Shown here: positions 36,798 through 46,216 of the stretch, in pieces
Numbering within the stretch: position 1 is the first letter of the stretch
Layout: each line of letters begins with the position of its first letter
Assembly: GCF_001314325.1 (NCBI RefSeq)
Contig: NZ_CP009430.1
Span: forward strand, 186,001-250,000
From: Sphingopyxis macrogoltabida
GTDB lineage: Bacteria > Pseudomonadota > Alphaproteobacteria > Sphingomonadales > Sphingomonadaceae
DNA length: 64,000 bases
Direction of reading: 5' to 3'
Position numbers and translations under genes: made by a program
The notes under the pieces: model-generated
What the model was told of the DNA's origin: nothing
Seen by the model: only the letters and a program-made list of their open reading frames with translations
Databases searched by the model: none

Positions 36798-39110
36798 ATG
36801 CTCACGCCCGATCAAGAAGAGATCAGCCACATACTGGGCCGCCTGCTCAGCACGCGCGACGCGGCCCGTCATGCGGCCGAAGGCGGCCCGCCGATCGACG
36901 GCGCGCTTTGGTCCAACCTCGCGGAACTCGGGTTCCTCGGCATCACGCTTCCCGGCACCCACGGCGGCGTCGACATGAGCCTTGCCGAAGAAGTCATCGC
37001 AGCCGAGGCGCTTGGGCGGATCGTCGCGCCGATCCCGATCACGACGGCCTTTGCCGCGGCCCATATTCTGGGATCGTCGGCGACGCCACATGCGACCCGA
37101 CTTGGACAGGCGCTGGCGGCCGGCGAGATCGTTGTCGGCGCCGGGCTGTCGGCGGCGGAAGGGCCTGCCGTAGCGCTCTCCCTCGTGCCGGGCGATTCCG
37201 GCGATGACTGCCTGATCAGCGGAATCATCCCCGATATGGTCGACGGCGCGGCGATCGAAGTGGTGCTCGTTCCCGCAAGCGGCCGCTGGTGGAGCGTCGA
37301 TCTTTCGCTCGGCGGAGTTACGCGAACCGAGATTCCCAGCCTCGACCCGACGCGTCGGCTGGCGCGAGTCGAGTTCGACGGTGCGCCCGCCAAAGGCGTT
37401 TCGGATTTCCCGATCCGGCGCCTGATGTCGATCGTGCAGACGCTGATCGCCGCCGAAGCGCTCGGCGTTGCCCAAGCCGCGCTCGACATGACGCGCGACT
37501 ATGCGTTGCAGCGCGAGCAATTCGGCCAGCCGATCGGGCGTTTTCAGGCGGTGAAGCAAAAGCTCGCCGATTGCCTGATCGCCGTCGAAGGCGCGCGGTC
37601 GGCGCTGTGGGGGGCCGTCCGGTCGATCAACGACGGCGTCCCCGACCCCGATGCAGCCCGGCTTGCAAAAGCCCAGGCGAACCGCGCCGCGATGTGGGTG
37701 ACGGGTGAGGCGGTGCAGATGCACGGGGCGATCGGCTGCACATGGGAACATGATCTTCATCTGCTGATGCGCCGCGCGAAACATTGCAACCTGACGCTGG
37801 GCAGCTTCACGCAGAATTTGCGCCTGCTGGGAGAGAATGCGCTGCAGGCAGCAAATTCGGGGGCGCGATCGCGCGCGGACCAGTTTGCCGGTATGGACCT
37901 CGGTTTCATCCCGTCGGGCGAAGACGAGGCATTCATCGAGCCCTTTCGCGCGTGGCTCGACGAGAATGTGACCGTCGAGCGGGCCAAAGCTCTCAAGCGA
38001 GCGGGAATGGCCGAACGCAGAGCCTGGCAAGGCGAACTGGCCGATGCCGGCTGGGCGGCCCTGCACTGGTCGAAGACGGCGGGGGGCCGCGAGGCAAGCT
38101 TCACCCAGCAAGTTCTCTATTATGCCGAAATGACGCGGCGCGGCCTGCCGCCGCTCCCGGGAAATCGCGGCCTGATGCTTGTTGGTCCGACGCTGATCGC
38201 GCACGGGTCCGAAAGGCAAAAGCAGCTGCTTGCCCCGACAAGGCGCGCCGACATCCTGTGGGCGGGCGGATTTTCCGAACGCGGCGCCGGGTCCGATCTT
38301 GCATCGCTGCGGACGCGCGGCGAGGTCGATGGCGACGAGCTGGTCATCAACGGCCACAAGATCTGGACGAGCCAGGCGCAGATGGCCGACTGGATGTACG
38401 CGCTGATCCGCACCGGCCCGCTGCATCCCAAGCATGCGGGCATCAGCGTGGTTCTGATCCCGATGGACAGCGATGGGCTCGAGGTGCGCCCCATTCGCCG
38501 GAACAACGGCGATTATCATTTCAACGAAGTGTTCTTCGACAATGTGCGCGTGCCGCTGGAAAATATCGTCGGACCGATGAACGACGGCTGGCGGATCAAT
38601 CGCACGACGATGGTCGGCGAACATCTCACCAATTTTCTCGGCTCGCAGGCGGCGCAGGCCGAAACGGTCGCGCGAATAGCGCGTACGATTGCCGGGCGCG
38701 AGGCGCAGCACGGGATCGACCACGACCTGCGCGCACGCTTCGCCGACGCCTGGGCCACGACCCAGATCGTCAAGCTGCACGGTCTGCGCAACGTGGCGCG
38801 CTTCACCGCGGGTGACAATCCCGGCGCCGAGGGCTCGATCTCGAAGCTCGTCGGGCAAGAGAATGAGAAGGAATTGTTCGAACTGATGGTCGATGCCCAA
38901 GGCGCGGCCGGGCTGGAAGAAACGCGCTGGACGCGCGCCTGGCTTTCGACGCGTGCGTCGACGATCGGCGGCGGAACGAGTGAGATCCATCGCAACAAGC
39001 TCGCCGAACGCGTGCTTGGCATGCCGCGCGATCCTTGGGCCGACGACGAAACCCCCGCCCCCCGGACCACCGACACGCTTGGCAATCTTCGCCCGGCAAG
39101 TGCCACCTAA
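36798..39110 (+). CDS. Fused small-large acyl-CoA dehydrogenase (FadE34-like architecture)
   Basis: The 770-residue protein joins two ACAD chains. Residues ~1-350 match the small type ('LGFLGITLPGTHGGVDMSLA', 'YALQREQFGQPIGRFQAVKQ', 'MHGAIGCTWEHDLHLLMRRA'). Residues ~365-770 match the large type ('ALHWSKTAGGREASFTQQVL', 'WAGGFSERGAGSDLASLRTR', 'INGHKIWTSQAQMADWMYAL', 'IGGGTSEIHRNKLAERVLGM'). It is about twice a normal ACAD and equals a heteromeric pair in one chain, as in mycobacterial FadE34. ATG 36798 follows AGGAAATTTG. It leads a plus-strand operon with DUF35 and thiolase genes. Confidence 0.92.
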   Translation: MLTPDQEEISHILGRLLSTRDAARHAAEGGPPIDGALWSNLAELGFLGITLPGTHGGVDMSLAEEVIAAEALGRIVAPIPITTAFAAAHILGSSATPHATRLGQALAAGEIVVGAGLSAAEGPAVALSLVPGDSGDDCLISGIIPDMVDGAAIEVVLVPASGRWWSVDLSLGGVTRTEIPSLDPTRRLARVEFDGAPAKGVSDFPIRRLMSIVQTLIAAEALGVAQAALDMTRDYALQREQFGQPIGRFQAVKQKLADCLIAVEGARSALWGAVRSINDGVPDPDAARLAKAQANRAAMWVTGEAVQMHGAIGCTWEHDLHLLMRRAKHCNLTLGSFTQNLRLLGENALQAANSGARSRADQFAGMDLGFIPSGEDEAFIEPFRAWLDENVTVERAKALKRAGMAERRAWQGELADAGWAALHWSKTAGGREASFTQQVLYYAEMTRRGLPPLPGNRGLMLVGPTLIAHGSERQKQLLAPTRRADILWAGGFSERGAGSDLASLRTRGEVDGDELVINGHKIWTSQAQMADWMYALIRTGPLHPKHAGISVVLIPMDSDGLEVRPIRRNNGDYHFNEVFFDNVRVPLENIVGPMNDGWRINRTTMVGEHLTNFLGSQAAQAETVARIARTIAGREAQHGIDHDLRARFADAWATTQIVKLHGLRNVARFTAGDNPGAEGSISKLVGQENEKELFELMVDAQGAAGLEETRWTRAWLSTRASTIGGGTSEIHRNKLAERVLGMPRDPWADDETPAPRTTDTLGNLRPASAT

Positions 39111-39130
39111 TTGGCAAATGGAGCTTTGAC

Positions 39131-39565
39131 ATGACCGACACGCCCGCCTCTCCGCCGCTCCCCGCGGCCTCCTATATCCATCTCGACGGGCCGGAGCCGC
39201 GCCTGTCCTTTCTCAAATGCAAATCCTGCGGCACGATGTTCCTCGAACCCGAACGACTCGCCTGCGCGCGCTGTGGGTCTCGCGGGGGCTTCGATGCGCA
39301 TGAGCCGAAATATGAAGGTACGCTGCACAGCTACTCGATCGTCCATCGCAGCTTTCCGGGCACCGCCGTCCCGTTCATTTCGGCCGTCGTCGATATCGAC
39401 GATGGCCCGTCGCTAAAGGGTAATCTGCGCGGCGTCCCTTTTGACGCGGACCGGATCGACGGTGCGATGCGCGTCCGGATCGTCTTCGACGATGCGCTCG
39501 GCCGCCGCGATGCCGACGGAAACGCCTATATCAGCCATTTTTTCGAGCCGCTTGCGGCCGACTGA
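39131..39565 (+). CDS. DUF35/OB-fold zinc-ribbon thiolase partner
   Basis: The 144-residue protein has a rubredoxin-like zinc ribbon ('CKSCGTMFLEPERLACARCG', two CxxC pairs) followed by an OB fold ('GTLHSYSIVHRSFPGTAVPF', 'NLRGVPFDADRIDGAMRVRI'). Such proteins bind thiolase-fold enzymes and can complete their acyl-CoA site. It lies 20 bp after the fused ACAD and 15 bp before the thiolase gene, which is its obvious partner. GGAG precedes ATG 39131. Confidence 0.9.
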   Translation: MTDTPASPPLPAASYIHLDGPEPRLSFLKCKSCGTMFLEPERLACARCGSRGGFDAHEPKYEGTLHSYSIVHRSFPGTAVPFISAVVDIDDGPSLKGNLRGVPFDADRIDGAMRVRIVFDDALGRRDADGNAYISHFFEPLAAD

Positions 39566-39580
39566 CGAAAGGTCAATTCA

Positions 39581-40717
39581 ATGAGCGATGTCTATATCAC
39601 CGGGATCGAAATGATCCCCTTCGGACGCTATCCGCATCGGACGCCCGCCTCGCTTGGCGCCGAAGCGGTTCTCGGCGCGCTCGACGATGCCGGGATCACC
39701 GTTCACGACGTCCAGACCGCCTATTGCGGCTGTGTCTTCCAGACGATGGTCGGCCAGAAGATTTTCCAGCAGATCGGTCAGACCGGAATCCCGGTTGCCA
39801 ACGTGTCCAACGCCTGCGCCACCGGAGCCACGGCCGTCCGCGAGGCGTGGATGGCGGTACGGACGGGCGATTATGATATCGCATTGGCGGTCGGCGTCGA
39901 GCAGATGACCGGAATGGGCATGCTCGGTTCCGCGCGGCAGGCCTCGATCCCGATCGAGGGGCTGATGGGATCGACCTCGATGCCCGCGACCTTCGCGGAG
40001 GCCGGCCGCGAATATGCCGCCAAATATGGGACCAGCTTTGCGCAGTTCGCCAAGGTCTCGGTCAAGAACCACCATCATGCGACGATGAATCCGAAGGCCG
40101 TGCTGCGCAAGGAAACCCCGCTCGAGATGGTGATGGAAGCCGAGATGATCGCCTATCCCAACACCAAACTGATGTGCTCGATCAACGTCGACGGGGCGGC
40201 TGCCGTGATTTTGATGTCCGAAAAGAAGGTTCGCGAACTCGGCCTGATGGACCGCGCAATCCGGATCCGTGCGTCGGCGCTCGCGTCGGATCCCTGGCAA
40301 CAGCGCAACCCGCAGATGCCCGATATCAATAGCGCAACGCAGATCGCTGCGCAGCGCGCTTATGAAATGGCCGGCATCGAGGCCAAGGATCTCGACCTTG
40401 TCGAACTGCACGACTGCTTCGCCACGGCCGAGTTGCTCCACTATGAAAATCTGCAGCTGTGCGGAGCGGGCGAAGCCAATGACATGATCGACAGCGGCGC
40501 CACCGCGCTCGGCGGGCGTATTCCCGTCAACGTCTCGGGCGGCCTCCTGTCCAAGGGACATCCGATCGGCGCGACCGGGGTCGCCAATCTCTATGAGCTA
40601 AGCCTGCATCTGCGGCGTCAGGCGGGCGAGCGGCAGGTCGAAGGCGCGCGGATGGGCCTCGCTCATGTCGTCGGGCTGGGAACCTGCTCTGCGGTCCATA
40701 TTCTCGAAAAGGCGTAG
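39581..40717 (+). CDS. Thiolase of the SCP-x/lipid-transfer family (nucleophilic Cys present)
   Basis: The 378-residue thiolase keeps the nucleophilic Cys (C79 in 'VSNACATGATAVREAWMA'), the 'VELHDCFATAE' motif, 'GHPIGATGVANLYEL' and a late 'GLGTCSAVH'. It should cleave a 3-ketoacyl-CoA with CoA to give a shortened acyl-CoA plus acetyl- or propionyl-CoA. It ends a plus-strand operon after fused ACAD and DUF35. The intact active site contrasts with the paralogue at 52558-53736. Confidence 0.92.
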   Translation: MSDVYITGIEMIPFGRYPHRTPASLGAEAVLGALDDAGITVHDVQTAYCGCVFQTMVGQKIFQQIGQTGIPVANVSNACATGATAVREAWMAVRTGDYDIALAVGVEQMTGMGMLGSARQASIPIEGLMGSTSMPATFAEAGREYAAKYGTSFAQFAKVSVKNHHHATMNPKAVLRKETPLEMVMEAEMIAYPNTKLMCSINVDGAAAVILMSEKKVRELGLMDRAIRIRASALASDPWQQRNPQMPDINSATQIAAQRAYEMAGIEAKDLDLVELHDCFATAELLHYENLQLCGAGEANDMIDSGATALGGRIPVNVSGGLLSKGHPIGATGVANLYELSLHLRRQAGERQVEGARMGLAHVVGLGTCSAVHILEKA

Positions 40718-40725
40718 GCGTCCGA

Positions 40726-41511
40726 TCAATAGCCCACGAAGACCGCGGGACGCCGTTCGCGGCGCGCGGCCAGCGCCTCCCTGGCGTCCTGCGTCTTCGT
40801 GCAGCGGACCATTGCGGCAGCCTCGCGTTCGATCATCTCGTCGAACCCCGCGCCGAAGGCGGCCGCGATATTGCGCTTCATCAGGCGCAGCGTCACCGGC
40901 GGCATCGCGGCAAGCGCGTGCGCCATACACATTCCCTCAGCCAGCAGATCATCGGAGGGAACGATCCGATTGACCAGGCCCAGCTGTATCGCCCGGTCCA
41001 TCTGGATCTTTTCACTCAGGAACAGCAGTTCGCTGGCGATGGCGGGCCCCACCAGCCGCGTCAGGAAATAGGTGCAACCGAAGTCGCCCGAAAGCGCGAG
41101 CCTGACATAAGCGGTGGTCATTATCGCATCGGCAGCGGCGATCCGCATGTCGCACGCAAGCGCAAGCGCAAGCCCCGCGCCCGCAGCAGCGCCATTGACG
41201 ATGGCGAGCGTCGGTTTCGGCATCATGTGGAGCAATTTCACCGTCTCGGCATGGTGCACCATCGCGTCGACGCGCTGTTCCTGGCTTCGTGGTCCGGTCT
41301 CGCGGCGTCCGCCCGACTGGGTGTCGCCGCCGGCGCAAAAGGCGCGACCCGCCCCGGTCACGACCACGCATCCCACGCCATCGTCGCGCGCCGCATCGGC
41401 GACCGCGTAGTTCAGGGCATCGTGAAGTTCGCCGGTCAGCGCATTGAGACGGTCCGGCCGGTTGAGCTCCAGCACCGCAACGCGCCCTTCCCGTCTGATA
41501 TTCAGCACCAC
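40726..41511 (-). CDS. Crotonase-family enzyme lacking both hydratase Glu residues
   Basis: The 261-residue protein has 'VLELNRPDRLNALTGELHDA', oxyanion strand 'RAFCAGGDTQSGG' and 'AAAGAGLALALACDMRIAAA'. The usual catalytic Glu positions ('CEL' and 'PE') read 'AGL' and a 'TTAYVRLALSGDFG' helix with an Asp. This is the pattern of PaaG-like isomerases rather than hydratases, so isomerase activity is suggested. GTG 41511 is the start, with GGAGG upstream. Confidence 0.88.
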   Translation of the reverse strand: MVLNIRREGRVAVLELNRPDRLNALTGELHDALNYAVADAARDDGVGCVVVTGAGRAFCAGGDTQSGGRRETGPRSQEQRVDAMVHHAETVKLLHMMPKPTLAIVNGAAAGAGLALALACDMRIAAADAIMTTAYVRLALSGDFGCTYFLTRLVGPAIASELLFLSEKIQMDRAIQLGLVNRIVPSDDLLAEGMCMAHALAAMPPVTLRLMKRNIAAAFGAGFDEMIEREAAAMVRCTKTQDAREALAARRERRPAVFVGY

Positions 41512-41698
41512 CCCGGCTTTCCTCCCTCTGCTCTGTACACGCGACTAGACAGCAAAGTGGCGCGCAGCTTTAGTGCCTGTTCGACCACAGCGCTGCCCGG
41601 ATTGGCATATTTGCCGGCGAACCGTCGCTGGACGGCTTGCCTCTGCCCCGATAGCGATAATGAAAGGTCATCACAAACCACACAGGCAGGAGGCCGAT

Positions 41699-42556
41699 AT
41701 GCCGATCCAATATCCCGCGGTGCTGCAAGAAAAGAGCTCGGGCGGACAAAAGTCCTGGAAGGCGACCGATGCCATTCTTTATGCGCTCGGTCTCGGCATG
41801 GCGTCGGATCCGCTCGATCGGAACGAATTGCCCTTTGTTCACGAAGTCGATCAGAAGGTGATGCCGACCCTCGCTGCCGTGCTGACCCGGGGGCTCGGCG
41901 TCACGGTGGCCCAGCTGGGTTTCGATTATCGGTATTCGGTGCACGGCGAGCAAGCGATCGTCTGGCACAGGCCGATCCCGCCCGAGGGCGAAATCACTGG
42001 CGAAGGCCATGTCGTCGCCATCTATGACAAGGGCGACAAGGGCGCGGTGTGCGTCACCGAAACCGCCCTGCGCGACAGCGCGACGGGCGAATTGCTGGCG
42101 ACCGTGCGCGTGACCTCCTTTGCCCGCGCCGACGGCCACTGCGGCGCGCCGGGCGAAGGCGCACCCGACCCCCACAAGGTACCCGACCGCGCGCCCGACC
42201 TAAGCCTAACCTATCCGACCCGACCCGATCTCGCGCTAGTCTACCGGCTGAGCGGCGACATGAACCCGCTGCACATCGATCCCGACGCGGCGAAACGCGC
42301 GGGGTTTGATCGCCCAATCCTCCATGGGCTTTGCACCTATGGCATCGCTTGCCGCGCGGTGGTCGAGGCCTTCACCGGGTGGAGCCCCGAGCAGCTCGCG
42401 AGCCTTGCCGCGCGCTTTTCGGCACCCGTCTTCCCCGGCGATACGCTTGTCGTCGACCTGTGGCGTGACGGCGATATCATTTCCTTCGAAGCCCATGTTC
42501 CCGAACGCGGCGTAACGGTCCTCAAAAACGGGCGCGCCGAACTGCGCAGCGCATGA
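41699..42556 (+). CDS. MaoC-family (R)-enoyl-CoA hydratase, double hotdog
   Basis: The 285-residue protein ends in the hydratase-2 signature 'YRLSGDMNPLHIDPDAAKRA' followed by 'GFDRPILHGLCTYG', with the catalytic Asp and His of MFE-2 hydratases. The N-terminal half ('ATDAILYALGLGMASDPLDR') is the second, non-catalytic hotdog. It hydrates 2-enoyl-CoA to (3R)-hydroxyacyl-CoA. AGGAGG lies 6 nt before ATG 41699. It overlaps the next SDR gene by 4 bp (42553-42556). Confidence 0.93.
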   Translation: MPIQYPAVLQEKSSGGQKSWKATDAILYALGLGMASDPLDRNELPFVHEVDQKVMPTLAAVLTRGLGVTVAQLGFDYRYSVHGEQAIVWHRPIPPEGEITGEGHVVAIYDKGDKGAVCVTETALRDSATGELLATVRVTSFARADGHCGAPGEGAPDPHKVPDRAPDLSLTYPTRPDLALVYRLSGDMNPLHIDPDAAKRAGFDRPILHGLCTYGIACRAVVEAFTGWSPEQLASLAARFSAPVFPGDTLVVDLWRDGDIISFEAHVPERGVTVLKNGRAELRSA

Positions 42557-43401
42557 GTTTCGCCGAGCCGCCCGCCGCGACCGATCCAATGCTGCCGGCG
42601 GATATATTTGCCGGCCAGATCGCGCTGGTAACGGGCGGCGGCAGCGGAACCGGCCTGGCTATGGCCGAAGCCTTCGCGCGATGCGGGGCAACCGTCGCCA
42701 TCGCCGGCCGCGACATCGACCGATTGACGCAGGTGGCCGGGCGATTGGGCGATGAAGGGCTCTCCGCCCTGCCCGTTGCCCTCAACGTGCGGCAGCCCGA
42801 AATGGTGCGCAACGCGTTCGAACGGATCGAACAGACGGCCGGCCCGGTATCGTTTCTCGCGAACAATGCGGGCGCGAACTTTCCGCTGCTCGCCGAACGC
42901 ATCAGCCCGAATGCCTGGCATGCGGTCACCCGGATCGCGCTGGACGGGACATTTTTCTGCAGCCAGGAATTTTTTCGCCGGCTGGACGGCCGGCCCGGCG
43001 CGATCGTCAACAATCTGGCGAGCTATGTCTGGCTCGGCCTGCCGGGAGACGCGCATTCGGCCGCGGCGAAGGCGGGTCAGATGAACCTGACGCTGACGCT
43101 CGCGGCCGAGTGGGCGCGGCACGGCGTTCGTGTCAACGGCCTGGTGATCGGCAATTATCCGCATGCCGGCATTCCGGGTTTCGACCCCGGAACCGAAGGA
43201 CCAAGAGCGAAAACCATCCCCGCACGGCGCCCATTGCGCGCGCAGGAAATCGGCCGCGCCGCGGCATTCCTGTGCTCGCCCTTTGCCCGCCACATCACGG
43301 GAACGAACCTGGTGCTCGACGGCGGCGACTGGTTGCGCCGCGATGTGCTGAAGCCCGAATTCGTCTCGCCCTATGAGCGCGAAAACCTGTGGATGGGATG
43401 A
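42553..43401 (+). CDS. 2,4-dienoyl-CoA reductase-like SDR
   Basis: The 282-residue protein has 'IALVTGGGSGTGLAMAEAFA', 'FLANNAGANF', 'LDGTFFCSQEFFRR' and an active-site helix 'GDAHSAAAKAGQMNLTLTL' in which Ser replaces the classical Tyr and Lys is kept. This matches the paralogue at 28854-29723 and the DECR/PDCR branch. It is tightly coupled: 4-bp overlap with the MaoC gene and 4-bp overlap with the degenerate SDR that follows. It may form a complex with the latter. Confidence 0.9.
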   Translation: MSFAEPPAATDPMLPADIFAGQIALVTGGGSGTGLAMAEAFARCGATVAIAGRDIDRLTQVAGRLGDEGLSALPVALNVRQPEMVRNAFERIEQTAGPVSFLANNAGANFPLLAERISPNAWHAVTRIALDGTFFCSQEFFRRLDGRPGAIVNNLASYVWLGLPGDAHSAAAKAGQMNLTLTLAAEWARHGVRVNGLVIGNYPHAGIPGFDPGTEGPRAKTIPARRPLRAQEIGRAAAFLCSPFARHITGTNLVLDGGDWLRRDVLKPEFVSPYERENLWMG

Positions 43402-44147
43402 CCATGACCGTATCCCGCGCCTATCCCGTCCCGGACGAAAGCTTTGCCGGAAAGGTGATCCTGCTGACCGACGGCGCCGATCCGGTTTCGCGCGGCCTGG
43501 CGGCGGCGTTTGCCGAGCTCGGCGGTGATGTCTTCGTCGCCGCCGAAGGTGAGCGCGCGAGCGCGAGCTTCAACCGGATCGGTCGTCCCGTCGACATATT
43601 GGTGAACTGTCACTGGCAGAAGACGCTCATACCAGCCGAGGAAATTCCGCTGGTGCAAGCGCAGCGCATGATGAGCCGCCTGTTCGACACGGCTTTCGAT
43701 TATTCTACCGAGTTCGCGCGGCGCCGGCAACTCGCGCGGAGTGGTGGTTCGATCCTCATGCTGATCGAAGCTGCCGAACTTGGCCTGCCGGGTTCGTCGG
43801 TGACGGCCGCGGCATCGGCGGCGCTCCAGAATTTCGCGCGCAGCCTTGCAGTCGAATGGGCAGAGGATGCGATACGGTGCAACGTCATTGCGACCGGCAT
43901 GATCGAAGGACGCGCAGACCCGGCTTTCGAACTGGCCAGGCAGCGCGGCATTGCCGCCGGCGACACAGTCCCGCTCGGACAGCTCGGGACAGTCGAGGAT
44001 GTCGTCGCGGCGGCTCTCTACTTCTGCTCGGCCTATGGCGTCTATTTTTCCGGGACGACGGTGACGATCGACGGCGGGGAGAATCTGCGCCATTCGCTCG
44101 GCGGGCCGCCGTTCACGGCGCCGCGCAAGCGCATGCTCAGCCCCTAG
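43398..44147 (+). CDS. Degenerate SDR-fold protein, catalytic motifs lost
   Basis: The 249-residue product keeps the SDR length and C-terminal strand ('YFSGTTVTIDGGENLRHS'), but the glycine loop reads 'LLTDGADPVSRGLAAAF' and the NNAG strand reads 'ILVNCHWQ'. The YxxxK position is 'VTAAASAALQNFARSLAVEW', without Tyr or Lys. It is therefore unlikely to be a normal oxidoreductase. ATG 43398 overlaps the preceding SDR stop by 4 bp. A structural partner role to that SDR is the simplest inference. Its last 11 bp overlap the converging hydrolase gene. Confidence 0.85.
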   Translation: MTMTVSRAYPVPDESFAGKVILLTDGADPVSRGLAAAFAELGGDVFVAAEGERASASFNRIGRPVDILVNCHWQKTLIPAEEIPLVQAQRMMSRLFDTAFDYSTEFARRRQLARSGGSILMLIEAAELGLPGSSVTAAASAALQNFARSLAVEWAEDAIRCNVIATGMIEGRADPAFELARQRGIAAGDTVPLGQLGTVEDVVAAALYFCSAYGVYFSGTTVTIDGGENLRHSLGGPPFTAPRKRMLSP

Positions 44148-45042
44148 GCTCGAGAAGCGCGCGGACTGCAGCGACAAAGCCGAGCGGCTGGTCGAGCATC
44201 AGATGGTGCCCGGCATCGGGAAGCGTCACAAAGCGTGTTCCGGGCGGTGCGACCGAACGCGTCGCTGCCATCACCTCGTCCGGAACCAGCGAAGAGCGGT
44301 CGCCCCACAGGAAATCGAGCGGACATCGCGCCGCCGCGATCACCTCGCCCGAGTGGCCGGTAAAAGGGACGCCGCGGCTGCGGTCGGCGTCGGGGTCGAA
44401 ACACCAATGCCAGCGGCCGTCGCGCCGCTCCAGCGAACGCCGGGCGATGAAGGCCAGGAGATAATCATTGTCGCACCGCTGTTCGGGCCGCAAACGGAAT
44501 CGCGCCGCGCCCTCATCGAGACTGACATAGCCCGGATTGTTCCACGGCTTCCGATTTTCGAATGCATCCTCGCGCGGCGGACGGGCGCCATTGTCGGCGA
44601 CGATCAGCCGCTCGAAGCGCGCGCCATCAGGGCTTGCGGCCACTTTCAGTGCGATCGCGCTCCCGAAGGAGTGGGCCACGATCGACGGCCGTCCCGGGCC
44701 CTCGAATAACCCTGTCGCCTCGGCCCCGGCTAGCAGCTCGGCCAGATGCACTTCGGGCGGATAGTCCGTCCGCCATTCCGATCGCCCCATGCCCGACCAG
44801 GAAATGGCGCCGACGCGCCAGTCGGCAGCGAAAAAAGGCGCAATGAAACGCCACCATTCGGCATGACCACCATTGCCGTGCAGGAAGAGGAGTCCGGGCT
44901 TGCCCCGCTCGCCCCAGGTGAGCGTTTCGATCGCCACACCCAGCACTTCGCACGTGCCGCGTTCGGGCTCCATCGCGAGCGCGGATGCAAACCAGTCGGG
45001 ACCCTCGATATCGAGAACGGGACTATCGGGATATGCGAGCAA
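44137..45042 (-). CDS. Alpha/beta hydrolase
   Basis: The 301-residue protein has the oxyanion 'LLFLHGNGGHAEWW', nucleophile elbow 'IVAHSFGSAIAL' (Ser in an A-H-S-F-G-S variant), acid 'FLWGDRSSLVPDE' and catalytic His 'LPDAGHHLMLDQP'. It would hydrolyse an ester, lactone or C-C bond of a ring-cleavage type product. The start appears to be TTG 45042 with GAGG close upstream. It lies 15 bp downstream of a LysR regulator on the same strand, unusual for a LysR target. Confidence 0.88.
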   Translation of the reverse strand: MLAYPDSPVLDIEGPDWFASALAMEPERGTCEVLGVAIETLTWGERGKPGLLFLHGNGGHAEWWRFIAPFFAADWRVGAISWSGMGRSEWRTDYPPEVHLAELLAGAEATGLFEGPGRPSIVAHSFGSAIALKVAASPDGARFERLIVADNGARPPREDAFENRKPWNNPGYVSLDEGAARFRLRPEQRCDNDYLLAFIARRSLERRDGRWHWCFDPDADRSRGVPFTGHSGEVIAAARCPLDFLWGDRSSLVPDEVMAATRSVAPPGTRFVTLPDAGHHLMLDQPLGFVAAVRALLEPRG

Positions 45043-45057
45043 TGCCTCGGCCGATCT

Positions 45058-46026
45058 TCATGCTACCAGGGCATGTTGCAGAGCGAGGTCTACCGATCTG
45101 TCGACAGGCTTCGCAAGGGGGAGCTGCTGCACCGCGAATTCCGCCGCGACGCGCTCCGCCGTCTGCCAGAAATGATCGAGCAGACCCCGCGCGGGTTCCT
45201 CGCGGCGCACCAATGCATATTTCGCGACCGGTACGTCGCCCTCGATATCGAGATGGACGAAATCCGCGAGTGCGCCCTGCTCGCTGTGCGGCCAGCCGAC
45301 CGTCAGCACCGGCAACGCCCGGTCGCGTGCGTAGAATGGAACCGCGGTTTCGCCCTCACTGACGATCATCGGGTGCGCGCCGGCTTCGAAAAAGGGTTTG
45401 TAGAGCATGTCCCATCGCTCGGGATTGAGCTTGGGGTTGGTGACCGGAATCTCGCGGCCCGCGAGCGCGCTCATCGGCACCTTGCCGAGGCCGGCGAGCG
45501 GATCGCCCGGCGGGACCAGCAGGCTCACGGGGCTCGAATAGAGAATCAGCGTTTCCAGCCCGGGAAATTCGCAGGGCTGCCCGACAAGCGCGACGTCGAT
45601 CAGCCGTTTCTGCAATTTCGATATCAGCCGCGCGCTGTAATTGCTGACGATATCGATCGTCACGCGCGGGTGTCGGGCCTGAAAGGTCTCGATCGCGAGC
45701 TTCCGCGCGGGAACCCAGAAGGTATAGGGATTGACGCCAAGGACGAGCGTCTGACTGTGCATGCGCATCAGGTCGCGCGAAGACTGGCGGCATTGCTCGG
45801 CGGCTTCCGCAAGCTCGTGCGCCGAGGCGAAAAGCGCCTCGCCCTCGTCGGTCAGGCTGACCCGCCGCGTGCTTCGCACGAAAAGGGGAAAGCCCATCTG
45901 GGCCTCGAGCTGCTGAATCTGCCGCGACAGCCAGGGCTGGTCGACGTTGAGACGCCGCGCGGCCTTGCTGAACGACATTTCCTCGGCAACGACCGAGAAG
46001 CGGATCAAACGATCGAGATTGGACAT
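45058..46026 (-). CDS. LysR-family transcriptional regulator
   Basis: The 322-residue protein has the LysR winged helix 'MSFSKAARRLNVDQPWLSRQ' followed by 'IQQLEAQMGFPLFVRSTRRV' and a periplasmic-binding-protein-like effector domain. ATG 46026, with GAGAGG upstream, is preferred over an ATG 18 nt further out. It is divergent from the crotonase gene at 46217 across 190 bp, the classical LysR target arrangement. It is followed at 15 bp by the hydrolase gene. Confidence 0.9.
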   Translation of the reverse strand: MSNLDRLIRFSVVAEEMSFSKAARRLNVDQPWLSRQIQQLEAQMGFPLFVRSTRRVSLTDEGEALFASAHELAEAAEQCRQSSRDLMRMHSQTLVLGVNPYTFWVPARKLAIETFQARHPRVTIDIVSNYSARLISKLQKRLIDVALVGQPCEFPGLETLILYSSPVSLLVPPGDPLAGLGKVPMSALAGREIPVTNPKLNPERWDMLYKPFFEAGAHPMIVSEGETAVPFYARDRALPVLTVGWPHSEQGALADFVHLDIEGDVPVAKYALVRREEPARGLLDHFWQTAERVAAEFAVQQLPLAKPVDRSVDLALQHALVA

Positions 46027-46216
46027 CCGTTCACCTCTCCACATGATTCCCTGTTATCGGGTCCTCTATTTGTGACGGTCTTACACAAAACTCAACCTCC
46101 GTTCAATCGCAGAAGCGTATCCTATGCGAGATTGGAGTGCAGCGATGTGATATTCGTCTTTGTGAAGTTGCGAGGATATGCGGCAAGATCGCGGCAAAAC
46201 CGGGAGTGAGAGACGA

